From Flavobacteriales bacterium (GTDB lineage Bacteria > Bacteroidota > Bacteroidia > Flavobacteriales_F > PHOS-HE28), in NCBI GenBank assembly GCA_016715995.1, contig JADJXF010000005.1, positions 1-64,000 on the forward strand: a stretch of DNA of 64,000 nt, given 5' to 3'. Position numbers and translations under genes: made by a program. This document shows, one piece after another, positions 46,942 through 54,296 of the stretch; position 1 is the stretch's first letter; each line of letters opens with the position of its first letter. The notes below the pieces were generated by a model. It was not told where the DNA came from. It saw only the letters and a list, made by a program, of their open reading frames with translations, and did no database searches.

Positions 46942-47107
46942 GACGGCTGCGTGCGAATTCAGGGCAAGGACAATCGTAGGCCGTTCATCGAACCTCTTCA
47001 CGATTCCAGGAAACCGGTGTTCCCAAGCGGAATTCCCTCCCTTGGACCATGGTGAAGCAACCATTCTATATCGATCCGTCATTGGGTTGCTCGACCCGAC
47101 AGAACCC

Positions 47108-47215
47108 ATGGACCGCACCCGCAACTCGGACCGCTCGGCACTCATCCGTACCAGCATGCTGCTGTTCGCCTTGCTGGCCATCGTCTCTTTCGCGTTGGCG
47201 CGCGTGGCCGGCTGA
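47108..47215 (+). CDS. Possible 35-residue single-helix membrane protein
   Basis: A short frame (MDRTRNSDRS..., then a hydrophobic helix LLFALLAIVSFALA, ending RVAG) has the layout of small Bacteroidota membrane proteins: a basic N-terminus and one helix. It ends four bases before the stop of the convergent SGNH gene. There is no clear promoter or ribosome binding site, so it may be fortuitous. Confidence 0.4.
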   Translation: MDRTRNSDRSALIRTSMLLFALLAIVSFALARVAG

Positions 47216-47219
47216 GAAG

Positions 47220-48170
47220 CTAGCGCAGGCCGGTTCCGGGCAGCCATCCGCGCCGCTCAAGGCAGTCGATCAAAGCGGTGTTGAACCGCTCCACGCCACG
47301 CTGATTCAGGTGCCCGAGATCGTAGAAATGCGTCCGGTCGTCATAGGTCGCAGGGTCCTGCATGGCCATGTATCGGCCGCATCCCTGCAGCATGGTCGTC
47401 AGTTCGTCCTGGCCTCGACGTGACCTATAGAGCGCATCGGTTACCGGAGCCGATACCAGCACGTAGGGGACATCCGCAACGTCGAGCGCGCGAAGCGTGC
47501 GGTGAAAGGCCTCCACCTGGGCCCGCCTTAGTCGAATAGTGATTGCTGGCGGATTCGATGGCGGCTCGAACGGCCCGCTCTCGTGCTCCACGAAGCCTCC
47601 GGGCACATACGTATCGGTCCCCATCGATGGCGGTTCCGGACGCGGATTCCGCCGACCGGTGCATTCCAGCCACAAGCCGAAGCCCACCGCATTCCAAGTC
47701 TTCAGGTGACCCAGGCGCCAGGCCATCTCCAACGCGGGACGATCCACAGGCCCGTTCGCGAAGAAGTCCAACGAAGCCTCCACGCCCTCGTCCATGAAAG
47801 GCGACGCATCGACCTCGATGATGACGAGCCGAGGCTTCAGGCGATCGGCGTAGCGCTGCACCAGCACTTCCATCTGCAATGGCGTCTGGCCGGTGGAGCC
47901 CAAGTTGAAGGCGCGGAAGCCACGGCCCGCCCAGATCCTTGGATCGAAGCCCCGATAGGCCTTGGAGGATCCCAGGAAGAGCACATCAACGGGCGGTGAG
48001 GCATCGGCTTCCTTCAGTCGGGTATCCAAGTAGCCGTACACCTGCGCAGGGTGCAGGAGATTCGGCCGCAGCTTGACTGGAACCAGCTCACCCCAAATAA
48101 CCAGCAGGCACACCACCACTGCAGTGGCGAAAGGCAGGAAGGCGGCTATCTGAGCGAGGAAAAGGCGCAT
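47220..48170 (-). CDS. SGNH-like membrane-anchored protein paired with the MBOAT acyltransferase
   Basis: The 316 residues have an N-terminal membrane helix (about 8-27) and an extracytoplasmic domain with an SGNH/DltD-like pattern: VLFLGSSKAYRGFDP (GSS as the nucleophile block), FNLGSTGQTP, and a late DRTHFYDLGHLNQRG in which DxxH supplies the other catalytic residues. Such proteins work with MBOAT membrane proteins to move acyl groups onto cell-surface polymers, as in DltB/DltD or PatA/PatB. The gene starts three bases after the MBOAT stop, so the two form an operon. The acceptor polymer is unknown. Confidence 0.8.
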   Translation of the reverse strand: MRLFLAQIAAFLPFATAVVVCLLVIWGELVPVKLRPNLLHPAQVYGYLDTRLKEADASPPVDVLFLGSSKAYRGFDPRIWAGRGFRAFNLGSTGQTPLQMEVLVQRYADRLKPRLVIIEVDASPFMDEGVEASLDFFANGPVDRPALEMAWRLGHLKTWNAVGFGLWLECTGRRNPRPEPPSMGTDTYVPGGFVEHESGPFEPPSNPPAITIRLRRAQVEAFHRTLRALDVADVPYVLVSAPVTDALYRSRRGQDELTTMLQGCGRYMAMQDPATYDDRTHFYDLGHLNQRGVERFNTALIDCLERRGWLPGTGLR

Positions 48171-48173
48171 GCG

Positions 48174-49613
48174 TCAGAACTGGAAATAGAAGAAGGGCAC
48201 TTCGTCGGTGCGCATGTACATGATGATGACGAAGCAGAGGGAAGCATAGGCGCTCCAGCGAAGCGGCCTGCGCCAACGCAGCCCCAGCCGTTCAATCGCG
48301 AACTGATGCTCGCGGCCCACCCATTCCACCGCGAAGAAGAGGACCAGCATAAGCCAGAGCGCCGACGCATCGATCTGTGGTCGACTGAGGATTGAAGGAT
48401 CGACCAGGTGGGTGAGCGTGGCCATCACATCGCGCATGTCTGTACCCAGGAAGAAGATGTGACCGATGCAGGTGAGCAGGGTGGTGCGCAGCATGAGCAG
48501 GACCTCGCCGACGCGAGGGAGCAATCTTCCTTGCGCGACGGAATCGAGGAACTGCCGGTTGGTGCCGAGCAATAACTGCGGCATGAAGTAGAGGCCGTGC
48601 AGAAGGCCCCAGGCCACGAAGGTCCAGTTGGGACCGTGCCAGAACCCGCTCACCATGAAAACCAGCAGCGTGTTGCGGATGCGCTGCGGGAGCCGGCCAC
48701 GGCTGCCGCCAAGGGGCACGTACACGTAGTCGCGGAACCAGGTGGTGACGCTGATGTTCCACCGGCGCCAGTACTCGGCGATGTCGCGCGCGAAGAGCGG
48801 GAAGGCGAAATTGCGCATGAGGTCGAAGCCGAAGAGTCGCGCGCAACCGATGGCGATATCGCTGTACCCGCTGAAGTCGCAGTAGACCTGGATGCCGAAC
48901 AAGAAGGCGCCGACGAGCACCGTGCTAGCGTTCCAGGCCTCATGATCAGCGAAGATGGCCTGCACATGCGGCGCGCAATTGTCCGCGATCACCAGCTTCT
49001 TGAAGAGGCCCCAGAGCATCTGCCGCAGGCCATCCACCGCCTTGGCCCGATCGAAGACCCGTGGCGAGGCAAACTGCGGCAACAAGTTCACCGCGCGCTC
49101 GATGGGACCGGCCACCAGCTGCGGGAAGAAGCTCACATAGGCCGCGAAGGCCACCGCGTCGCGCGAGGCGCGCAGGTGACCCCGGTACACATCGATGCTG
49201 TAGCTCAGCGTCTGGAAGGTGTAGAAACTGATTCCAACCGGTAGCACCAGGTCCAGCCGGTCGGCGGTGAACGGTACGCCGAAGATCGTGAAGGCGTCGG
49301 CGAAGGACTGCGCGAAGAAGTTGAAGTACTTGAAGAAACCCAGCAGGCCCAGGTTCACCACCAGGCTCAATGCCAGCAGCCACCGACGACGACGAAGCGT
49401 GCCGGACCGGTCCATGCCGATGCCCACAGCGAAATCGACCAGGGTGCTCAGCGCCAGCAGCCCCATGAAGCGCCAATCCCACCAGCCATAGAACACGTAG
49501 CTGGCGCCAAGGATGATGGCGTTACGGCGCGCCAGGCTCCTTCCCCCCACCGCCCAGTACAGCAGGAAGACCAAGGGGAGGAAGACCGCGAAATCGATGG
49601 AATTGAAGAGCAT
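48174..49613 (-). CDS. MBOAT-family membrane O-acyltransferase (AlgI/DltB-like)
   Basis: The 479-residue polytopic protein has about ten helices and the MBOAT signature: PVGISFYTFQTLSYSIDVYRG, FPQLVAGPIERA, FGIQVYCDFSGYSDIAIGCARLFGF, RRWNISVTTWFRDYVYVPLGGSRG, and the catalytic His region FWHGPNWTFVAWGLLHG. AlgI-type MBOATs carry acetyl groups across the inner membrane for alginate or other polysaccharides. With the downstream SGNH partner it likely acylates a secreted glycan or glycolipid. There are no glycan synthesis genes next to it. Confidence 0.92.
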   Translation of the reverse strand: MLFNSIDFAVFLPLVFLLYWAVGGRSLARRNAIILGASYVFYGWWDWRFMGLLALSTLVDFAVGIGMDRSGTLRRRRWLLALSLVVNLGLLGFFKYFNFFAQSFADAFTIFGVPFTADRLDLVLPVGISFYTFQTLSYSIDVYRGHLRASRDAVAFAAYVSFFPQLVAGPIERAVNLLPQFASPRVFDRAKAVDGLRQMLWGLFKKLVIADNCAPHVQAIFADHEAWNASTVLVGAFLFGIQVYCDFSGYSDIAIGCARLFGFDLMRNFAFPLFARDIAEYWRRWNISVTTWFRDYVYVPLGGSRGRLPQRIRNTLLVFMVSGFWHGPNWTFVAWGLLHGLYFMPQLLLGTNRQFLDSVAQGRLLPRVGEVLLMLRTTLLTCIGHIFFLGTDMRDVMATLTHLVDPSILSRPQIDASALWLMLVLFFAVEWVGREHQFAIERLGLRWRRPLRWSAYASLCFVIIMYMRTDEVPFFYFQF

Positions 49614-49661
49614 GCGCGGCGCCGTGCGGCAGCGCCAAAGATGGCCGATCGGCTTTCAGGC

Positions 49662-49691
49662 TTGGGGCTTCGGATGTTCCGATTACTTTCG
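49662..49691 (+). promoter_or_regulatory. Promoter of the zinc-ribbon protein gene
   Basis: TTG (49662-49664), 19 nt, then TACTTTCG (49684-49691) fits the Bacteroidota promoter layout; ATG 49696 follows after only four bases. Confidence 0.6.
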
Positions 49692-49695
49692 GTGC

Positions 49696-50106
49696 ATGCC
49701 AGCCGTCGATAAGGTCTGCCTCGAGTGCGGCGAGAAGATCGTGGGGCGCACCGATAAGCGCTTCTGCAGCGATGCCTGCCGCAACCTCTACCACTACCAC
49801 GCCAACAACGCGCCCATCAACTACGTGCGCAACGTGGTCAACGCCCTGAAGCGGAACCGGCGGATCCTATCGGAGCTGAACAATGGCCCGGAAGGCAAGA
49901 CCAAGGTTCACCGCGACAAGCTGATCGAGAAGGGATACAGCTTCACCTACCACACCAACACCCATCGCACGAAAGCGGGAAACATGTACGTGTTCTGCTT
50001 CGAGCACGGCTTCTTGGAGATCGGCGAGAACTGGTTCATGCTCGTGCGCCGCGACGAGTACCTCGACCGGGCGGGCGACATCCGCCGGGAGATCGGCACG
50101 GCCTAG
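49696..50106 (+). CDS. Small zinc-ribbon-containing protein
   Basis: The 136 residues begin with a four-Cys zinc-binding cluster (CLECG...FCSDACRN, about residues 7-29). The rest is alpha/beta and basic (VRNVVNALKRNRRILSEL, KGYSFTYHTNTHRTKAGN..YVFCFEHGF). The layout is that of a family common in Bacteroidota whose role is not established. It could bind nucleic acid, but that is a guess. ATG 49696 was chosen because the zinc motif begins there and the promoter ends four bases before it. It overlaps the convergent 41-residue ORF by four bases. Confidence 0.8.
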   Translation: MPAVDKVCLECGEKIVGRTDKRFCSDACRNLYHYHANNAPINYVRNVVNALKRNRRILSELNNGPEGKTKVHRDKLIEKGYSFTYHTNTHRTKAGNMYVFCFEHGFLEIGENWFMLVRRDEYLDRAGDIRREIGTA

Positions 50107-50228
50107 CTGGCCGCCCAGATCAGCAGCACAGCCGTCGCCAGCAGGATCAATGAGAGCAGCACGGGGCCGCCAATCTCGTTCTGCTCGGCCTCTTCCGGGA
50201 AGTGGCCATCGAAGTGGTGATCGCTCAT
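50103..50228 (-). CDS. 41-residue single-helix membrane protein
   Basis: A short frame, MSDHHFDGHFPEEAEQNEIG followed by a hydrophobic helix (PVLLSLILLATAVLLIWAAS). The acidic, His-containing N-terminus and single helix resemble small subunits or regulators of membrane complexes, but no family can be named. An exact TAnnTTTG (TATATTTG, 50263-50270) lies 34 bases upstream, supporting expression. Confidence 0.6.
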   Translation of the reverse strand: MSDHHFDGHFPEEAEQNEIGGPVLLSLILLATAVLLIWAAS

Positions 50229-50262
50229 GGTCTGGGGCCCAGTGTTGGGAATGGACCGGCGC

Positions 50263-50270
50263 CAAATATA
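50263..50270 (-). promoter_or_regulatory. Predicted -7 element for the 41-residue membrane protein
   Basis: TATATTTG on the minus strand is an exact match to TAnnTTTG and is 34 bases upstream of ATG 50228. Confidence 0.5.
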
Positions 50271-50320
50271 AAAGCAGCGTGATTGGAGGCTTGCGGCACC
50301 CGACTGAAGGAAGAGCCGCG

Positions 50321-50512
50321 TCAGTTCAGGCTGAACGTCGGCTGGCGGAGCACCATCCGGGCAATTACCGAGCTCTCGTTGGCACGCATGCGCTGGATCA
50401 AGGCGAGCACCTGCTCGTCCAACTCACGGTCGCTCAGGTTCGCCAGGTCCTTGTATACCGGCAAACTGCTCCTGCTCTTCAGGATGAGCGCGATTTTGTA
50501 TGAGCGTGACAT
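50321..50512 (-). CDS. Possible 63-residue hypothetical protein
   Basis: A short frame (MSRSYKIALILKSRSS..., then DLANLSDRELDEQVLALIQRMRANESSVIARMV) has a plausible amphipathic helix and no unusual composition. No family is recognised and no promoter is clear. It lies between the tRNA-Pro terminator and the small membrane protein. Confidence 0.4.
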   Translation of the reverse strand: MSRSYKIALILKSRSSLPVYKDLANLSDRELDEQVLALIQRMRANESSVIARMVLRQPTFSLN

Positions 50513-50647
50513 GGCTATACACAAGACGGATGGGATGCCCCAAGGGATGCCTTGCCCCTGTGGGTGGGCGCAGAAAATCAGAGGAATGGCCCATAAGCTT
50601 CGAGGATCGGTGGTGGCGAACCGGTGGACGGACCTCGACCGGAACCG

Positions 50648-50678
50648 AAAAGCCCCCGCGATCGTGTCGCAGGGGCTT
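50648..50678 (-). terminator. Intrinsic terminator after tRNA-Pro
   Basis: On the minus strand AAGCCCCTGCGA pairs with TCGCGGGGGCTT and is followed by TTTT at the end of the stem. It starts eight bases after the tRNA 3' end. Confidence 0.75.
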
Positions 50679-50686
50679 GTCCCGGG

Positions 50687-50761
50687 TCGGGGTGAGAGGA
50701 TTCGAACCTCCGACTTCTACGTCCCGAACGTAGCGCTCTAACCGGGCTGAGCCACACCCCG
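50687..50761 (-). tRNA. tRNA-Pro (CGG)
   Basis: The 75-base gene has acceptor stem CGGGGTG/CACCCCG, discriminator A, D arm GCTCAGCCCGGTTAGAGC, anticodon stem CTACG/CGTAG with loop TTCGGGA (anticodon CGG) and T arm GGAGGTTCGAATCCTCT. The -7 element TATCTTTG (50775-50782) is 13 bases upstream and a terminator follows. Confidence 0.95.
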
Positions 50762-50774
50762 TTCTGAAGGGCGC

Positions 50775-50782
50775 CAAAGATA
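50775..50782 (-). promoter_or_regulatory. Predicted -7 element for tRNA-Pro
   Basis: TATCTTTG on the minus strand is an exact TAnnTTTG match, 13 bases upstream of the tRNA 5' end. Confidence 0.55.
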
Positions 50783-50796
50783 GAAGGGAGGGCCAC

Positions 50797-51468
50797 TCAA
50801 GCCTCGAAGGTGTAACCGATGCCCTTCACGGTGCGGATGCGATCATCACCGATTTTCTCGCGCAGCTTGCGGATGTGCACATCGATGGTGCGATCGCCGA
50901 CGAAGAGATCGTTGCCCCATACCTGGCTGTAGATCTCATCCCGCTTAAACACTTTGCCCGGTTTGCTCATGAGCAGCACCAGCAGCTCGAACTCCTTCTT
51001 CGGCAGGTGCATCTCCTGCCCGCCCACCTGAACGGTCACCTTCTCCAGATCCACCCGCACGCCGTTGGTTTCCAGTACCTGACCATCAGCCCGGTCGGCG
51101 CCGCTGCGCTTGATGAGCGCCTTCACCTTGCTCACGAACACCTTGGGGCGCACGGGCTTGGTGATGTAGTCATCGGCGCCGGCATCGAAACCAGCAATCT
51201 GGGAATAGTCCTCGCTTCGGGCGGTGAGGAAGGTGATGAGCGTGCGCTTGAACTCCGGCAGCTGCCGCAATTGGTTGCAGACCTCCACCCCGTCCATGCC
51301 CGGCATCATGATGTCGAGGACGATCAAATCGGGCCGCTCAGCTTTGGCCACCTTGAGCGCATCGCGCCCATTCAGCGCCGTGGAGACCGCGAAGCCTTCG
51401 CGTTCAAGATTGTATTTCAGCAACTCGACGATATCCGGCTCGTCATCCACCAACAGCACCTTGGGCAT
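50797..51468 (-). CDS. OmpR/PhoB-family response regulator
   Basis: The 223 residues contain a receiver domain (LLVDDEPD acidic patch, phospho-acceptor Asp near 51 in VLDIMMPGMDG, Thr in LTARSE, Lys in ITKPVRP). A C-terminal winged helix follows (LPKKEFELLVLLMSKPGKVFKRDEI, then DRTIDVHIRKLREKIGDDRIRTVKGIGYTF). No kinase gene is beside it, so it is an orphan in this window. PhoB and similar regulators control phosphate or envelope genes; the targets here are unknown. ATG 51468 (MPKVLLVDDE) was chosen because the fold begins there, though in-frame ATGs at 51483 and 51507 exist. The gene is read toward tRNA-Pro. Confidence 0.92.
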   Translation of the reverse strand: MPKVLLVDDEPDIVELLKYNLEREGFAVSTALNGRDALKVAKAERPDLIVLDIMMPGMDGVEVCNQLRQLPEFKRTLITFLTARSEDYSQIAGFDAGADDYITKPVRPKVFVSKVKALIKRSGADRADGQVLETNGVRVDLEKVTVQVGGQEMHLPKKEFELLVLLMSKPGKVFKRDEIYSQVWGNDLFVGDRTIDVHIRKLREKIGDDRIRTVKGIGYTFEA

Positions 51469-51546
51469 CAACGCTCCCGACATCGGTTTGTGATTCAACG
51501 GGCGCAAAGCTCCGCGCGCCTTGGGGTAGCCATGTTAGGCCGTCAT

Positions 51547-51554
51547 CAAATGTA
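51547..51554 (-). promoter_or_regulatory. Predicted -7 element for the OmpR-type regulator
   Basis: TACATTTG on the minus strand is an exact TAnnTTTG match, 78 bases upstream of ATG 51468 and divergent from the tRNA-Gly promoter. A weaker GAGCTTTG lies closer, at 51505-51512. Confidence 0.45.
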
Positions 51555-51601
51555 GGTTAAGCGCCGTGTTCCCCCGGGCGCTGGCGTCATCGCCGCGTTG
51601 C

Positions 51602-51609
51602 TACTTTCG
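51602..51609 (+). promoter_or_regulatory. Predicted -7 element for tRNA-Gly
   Basis: TACTTTCG fits TAnnTTyG and lies 11 bases upstream of the tRNA 5' end. Confidence 0.55.
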
Positions 51610-51620
51610 CCGCGCGATCC

Positions 51621-51693
51621 GCGGGAGTAGCTCAGTTGGTAGAGCATCAGCTTCCCAAGCTGAGGGTCGCGGGTTCGAATCCCGTTTCCCGCT
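51621..51693 (+). tRNA. tRNA-Gly (CCC)
   Basis: The 73-base gene has acceptor GCGGGAG/TTCCCGC (one G-T pair), discriminator T as usual for glycine, D arm GCTCAGTTGGTAGAGC, anticodon stem TCAGC/GCTGA with loop TTCCCAA (anticodon CCC) and T arm GCGGGTTCGAATCCCGT. Confidence 0.96.
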
Positions 51694-51696
51694 CAA

Positions 51697-51730
51697 GAGG
51701 AGGTCTCTGAAACGACCTCCTCGTCTTTTT
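51697..51730 (+). terminator. Intrinsic terminator after tRNA-Gly
   Basis: GAGGAGGT (51697-51704) pairs perfectly with ACCTCCTC (51715-51722), followed by GTCTTTTT. It is a classic hairpin plus T-tract, three bases past the tRNA. Confidence 0.9.
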
Positions 51731-51815
51731 GAGACTGGTTCCGGACGCGGCGTGGCCAAACCACCGTGGTGATCCGGCACTTGCGATTCCACCTGACATA
51801 TTCATGCCACCGTGC

Positions 51816-51823
51816 TAGGTTCG
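51816..51823 (+). promoter_or_regulatory. Predicted -7 element for the cytosine methyltransferase
   Basis: TAGGTTCG fits TAnnTTyG and ends seven bases before ATG 51831. Confidence 0.5.
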
Positions 51824-51830
51824 GCCCGCC

Positions 51831-53099
51831 ATGGCCAAACGCGGGAGAATGAAGGATGTGGTTCGGGTGGCGGAACTCTTCGCCGGGGTGGGCGGATTCC
51901 GGCTCGGGCTTGAGCAGGCCGCTGCCGCAGGTCGCCGCTACGCGGTGGTCTTCAGCAACCAGCACGAACCCAATAAGCGGCGGCAACTGGCTTCCGAAAT
52001 CTACACCGCGCGGTTCGGGAGCAGTGGACATTCGCACGCCGACATCGCCACCGTGCCATCCAGCGCCATTCCCGACCACGACCTGCTGGTGGGCGGTTTC
52101 CCCTGCCAGGACTATTCCGTGGCCAGCACATTGCGCAGCGCGAAAGGGCTCGTGGGGAAGAAGGGCGTGCTCTGGTGGCAGATCCATCGCATCCTGCAGG
52201 AGAAGCGTGTGAAGCCGAGGCACTTGCTGCTGGAGAATGTGGACCGCTTACTGGGATCGCCAGCTGGCCAACGCGGTCGCGATTTCGCCGTGATGCTCCG
52301 CTCGCTGGATGAATTGGGCTACGCCGTGGAATGGCGCGTGGTGAACGCGGCCGATTATGGAATGCCGCAGCGCCGTAAGCGCGTCTTCCTCCTCGGTCAT
52401 CTGCGCGGCACCACCACCAACAAGGAACTGCGCAAGAGCAGCGCACTGGATTGGCTGACCCTTCGCAGCCCGATGGCGACCGCCCTCCGCTGCCGAGCTG
52501 ACGAAGAGGTGCCGCAGGCCTTCAACATCGCGCAAGACCTTGGTGAGCTATCGCGGCACTTCGGCGCGAGAAGCGGCAGAAGTCCTTTTCGAAATACCGG
52601 TGTGATGGTGGATGGCGTGGTGTTCACGCTGCAAACGGAACCTGTCGTGGAGGTCAACGCCACATTGGGATCCATCCTTCAGCCCGAGCACGAAGTACCC
52701 GACCAGTTCCGCATCGCGAAGAAGGACCTTGCCCAATGGCGCTACCTCAAGGGAGCCAAGCGGGAGCAGCGGGAATCGGCCGTCAATGGGCATCGATACG
52801 CGTATGCCGAAGGGGCCATGACCTTCCCTGATTCATTGGACAGGCCCTCCCGCACCATCATCACCGGTGAAGGGGGCCGGGCGCCTTCACGCTTCAAGCA
52901 TGTCGTGCTGGTAGGCGGCCAGCATCGCCGCCTTACCCCAGTCGAATTGGAGCGGTTGAACATGTTCCCCGATGGTCATACCGAAGGCGCCAGCGATGCG
53001 TGGCGGGCCTTCTTCATGGGTAACGCGCTGGTGGTCGGCGTTGTGCAACGGATCGGCAAGGCCTTGCTGGAGCAGATCGGTTCACCGACCGAACCGTAA
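51831..53099 (+). CDS. Orphan DNA (cytosine-5) methyltransferase
   Basis: The 422 residues hold the C5-methyltransferase motifs in order: I (ELFAGVGGFRLGLE), IV with catalytic Cys (GGFPCQDYSVA), VI (LLENVDRLL), VIII (QRRKRVFLLG), a variable target-recognition region (about 200-340), IX (RRLTPVELERLNMFPDG) and X (FFMGNALVVGVVQRIG). It transfers a methyl group from S-adenosylmethionine to C5 of cytosine in a specific site that sequence alone does not reveal. No restriction endonuclease, repair (vsr) or specificity gene is next to it. It sits just after tRNA-Gly, a common integration site, yet its -7 element and codon use look like those of its neighbours. Confidence 0.92.
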   Translation: MAKRGRMKDVVRVAELFAGVGGFRLGLEQAAAAGRRYAVVFSNQHEPNKRRQLASEIYTARFGSSGHSHADIATVPSSAIPDHDLLVGGFPCQDYSVASTLRSAKGLVGKKGVLWWQIHRILQEKRVKPRHLLLENVDRLLGSPAGQRGRDFAVMLRSLDELGYAVEWRVVNAADYGMPQRRKRVFLLGHLRGTTTNKELRKSSALDWLTLRSPMATALRCRADEEVPQAFNIAQDLGELSRHFGARSGRSPFRNTGVMVDGVVFTLQTEPVVEVNATLGSILQPEHEVPDQFRIAKKDLAQWRYLKGAKREQRESAVNGHRYAYAEGAMTFPDSLDRPSRTIITGEGGRAPSRFKHVVLVGGQHRRLTPVELERLNMFPDGHTEGASDAWRAFFMGNALVVGVVQRIGKALLEQIGSPTEP

Positions 53100-53164
53100 G
53101 CCTCGTAACGTGTTAGCGACAAGCCGATGCCAGCTTCCATTGCCTGGCTCAACTTTGCCCTCCC

Positions 53165-53809
53165 ATGCGTCCCGCGCTCGCAAGCTTCGCCATCCCATTG
53201 CTCATCGCCTGCACACAGGCCAAGGGCGATGGATTCACGCACGAATCAGCCGACACCGAACCAACTCCTGACATGACCACGGATACCATCACCCTCGGCG
53301 CCGGATGCTTCTGGTGCGTGGAGGCCGTCTTCACCGAATTGCGCGGCGTGCTCTCGGTGACCTCGGGATATATGGGCGGGCACGTGCAGAACCCGAGCTA
53401 TCGTGAAGTATGCGCAGGCACCACCGGCCATGCCGAGGTGGCGCGCGTGGTCTTCGACCCATCCGTGATCACGGTTGACGAGATCCTGGAGGTGTTCTGG
53501 CAGACGCATGATCCCACCACGCTCAACCGCCAGGGCGCCGATGTGGGCACTCAGTACCGGTCAGCCATCTTCTGGCATACGGAGGATCAGCGCAGCATCG
53601 CTGAATCGTACAGGATGAAGCTTGATGAGAGCGGTGCGTTCAGTGCTCCCATCGTCACGGAAATCGCGCCTGCCACGGTGTTCTACGAAGCCGAGAACTA
53701 CCATCAGGATTATTACGCCTTGAACGGATCGCAGGGCTATTGCCAGATGGTGATCCGACCCAAGTTGGAGAAGTTCCGAAAGGTCTTCGCCGAGCGGCTG
53801 AAACGCTGA
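53165..53809 (+). CDS. msrA: Lipoprotein peptide-methionine (S)-S-oxide reductase
   Basis: The 214 residues begin with a lipoprotein signal (PLLIAC, Cys near 17) and a short linker. A full MsrA domain follows with the catalytic GCFWCVEAVF, GYMGGHVQNPSY, GHAEVARVVFDP, FWQTHDPTTLNRQGADVGTQYRSAIF and YHQDYY. MsrA reduces the S epimer of methionine sulfoxide in proteins. The signal places it in the periplasm or outer membrane, where it would repair oxidised envelope proteins and must get electrons from a membrane thiol system that is not in this window. CAACTTTG, close to the -7 consensus, ends seven or eight bases before the ATG. Confidence 0.93.
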   Translation: MRPALASFAIPLLIACTQAKGDGFTHESADTEPTPDMTTDTITLGAGCFWCVEAVFTELRGVLSVTSGYMGGHVQNPSYREVCAGTTGHAEVARVVFDPSVITVDEILEVFWQTHDPTTLNRQGADVGTQYRSAIFWHTEDQRSIAESYRMKLDESGAFSAPIVTEIAPATVFYEAENYHQDYYALNGSQGYCQMVIRPKLEKFRKVFAERLKR

Positions 53810-53848
53810 ACAGTGAGCTTCCTCATGCAAGCCGACCTACCGTGAGGA

Positions 53849-53856
53849 TACTTTCG
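53849..53856 (+). promoter_or_regulatory. Predicted -7 element for the DUF983 gene
   Basis: TACTTTCG fits TAnnTTyG and ends five bases before ATG 53862. Confidence 0.5.
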
Positions 53857-53861
53857 CGGCC

Positions 53862-54290
53862 ATGAAGAAGGGGAGCAAGGCGTACAGCATCATCCGATTC
53901 ACCTGCCCGCACTGCCACGAAGGCGAGTTCTTCGTGAATCGCAACCCCTACCACCTCTCCACTGCAGGCGACCTATTGGACAAGTGCCCGGTCTGTGGGC
54001 GACGGTATACCCCTGAACCCGGGTTCTATTATGGCGGAATGTATGTCTCCTACGCGCTGGCGGTAGCGTTGTGCACCACGCTCTACGTGGCCATGGTGGT
54101 CTTGTGGCCAGCGGCGCCGATCTGGGCCGATGCCACCGTGGTCATCGGCGGGCTGGTGGCGCTGGCACCTTGGCTCTACGCGCTCTCCAAGATCATGTGG
54201 GCCAACCTCTTCATGACCTATAAAGGCGTTGGACCGACTGAAGCGGAACAGCGCAAGGCCGCGGAGCGGGCCGCAGGCCAACCTGCCTAA
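53862..54290 (+). CDS. DUF983 family membrane protein
   Basis: The 142 residues have an N-terminal zinc-ribbon (CPHCHEGEFF...CPVCGRRY) and two membrane helices (about 60-85 and 92-115) after a conserved EPGFYYGGMYVSYA segment, the signature of DUF983. The function is not established; proteobacterial relatives often sit near cytochrome oxidase genes, which is not so here. The start is close after TACTTTCG. It converges with the lipoprotein gene that follows (6 bases). Confidence 0.9.
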   Translation: MKKGSKAYSIIRFTCPHCHEGEFFVNRNPYHLSTAGDLLDKCPVCGRRYTPEPGFYYGGMYVSYALAVALCTTLYVAMVVLWPAAPIWADATVVIGGLVALAPWLYALSKIMWANLFMTYKGVGPTEAEQRKAAERAAGQPA

Positions 54291-54296
54291 AGACGA

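Noticed and set aside
51760..51770. Palindrome ACCAC-C-GTGGT upstream of the methyltransferase as a self-operator
   Set aside because: It is only 5-bp arms, expected often by chance in GC-rich sequence, lies about 50 bases upstream of the -7 element, and has no second copy nearby.
51621..53160. Integrated island at tRNA-Gly carrying the methyltransferase
   Set aside because: No integrase is present, and I found no second copy of the tRNA 3' end downstream of the methyltransferase; the next genes look like ordinary chromosomal ones.
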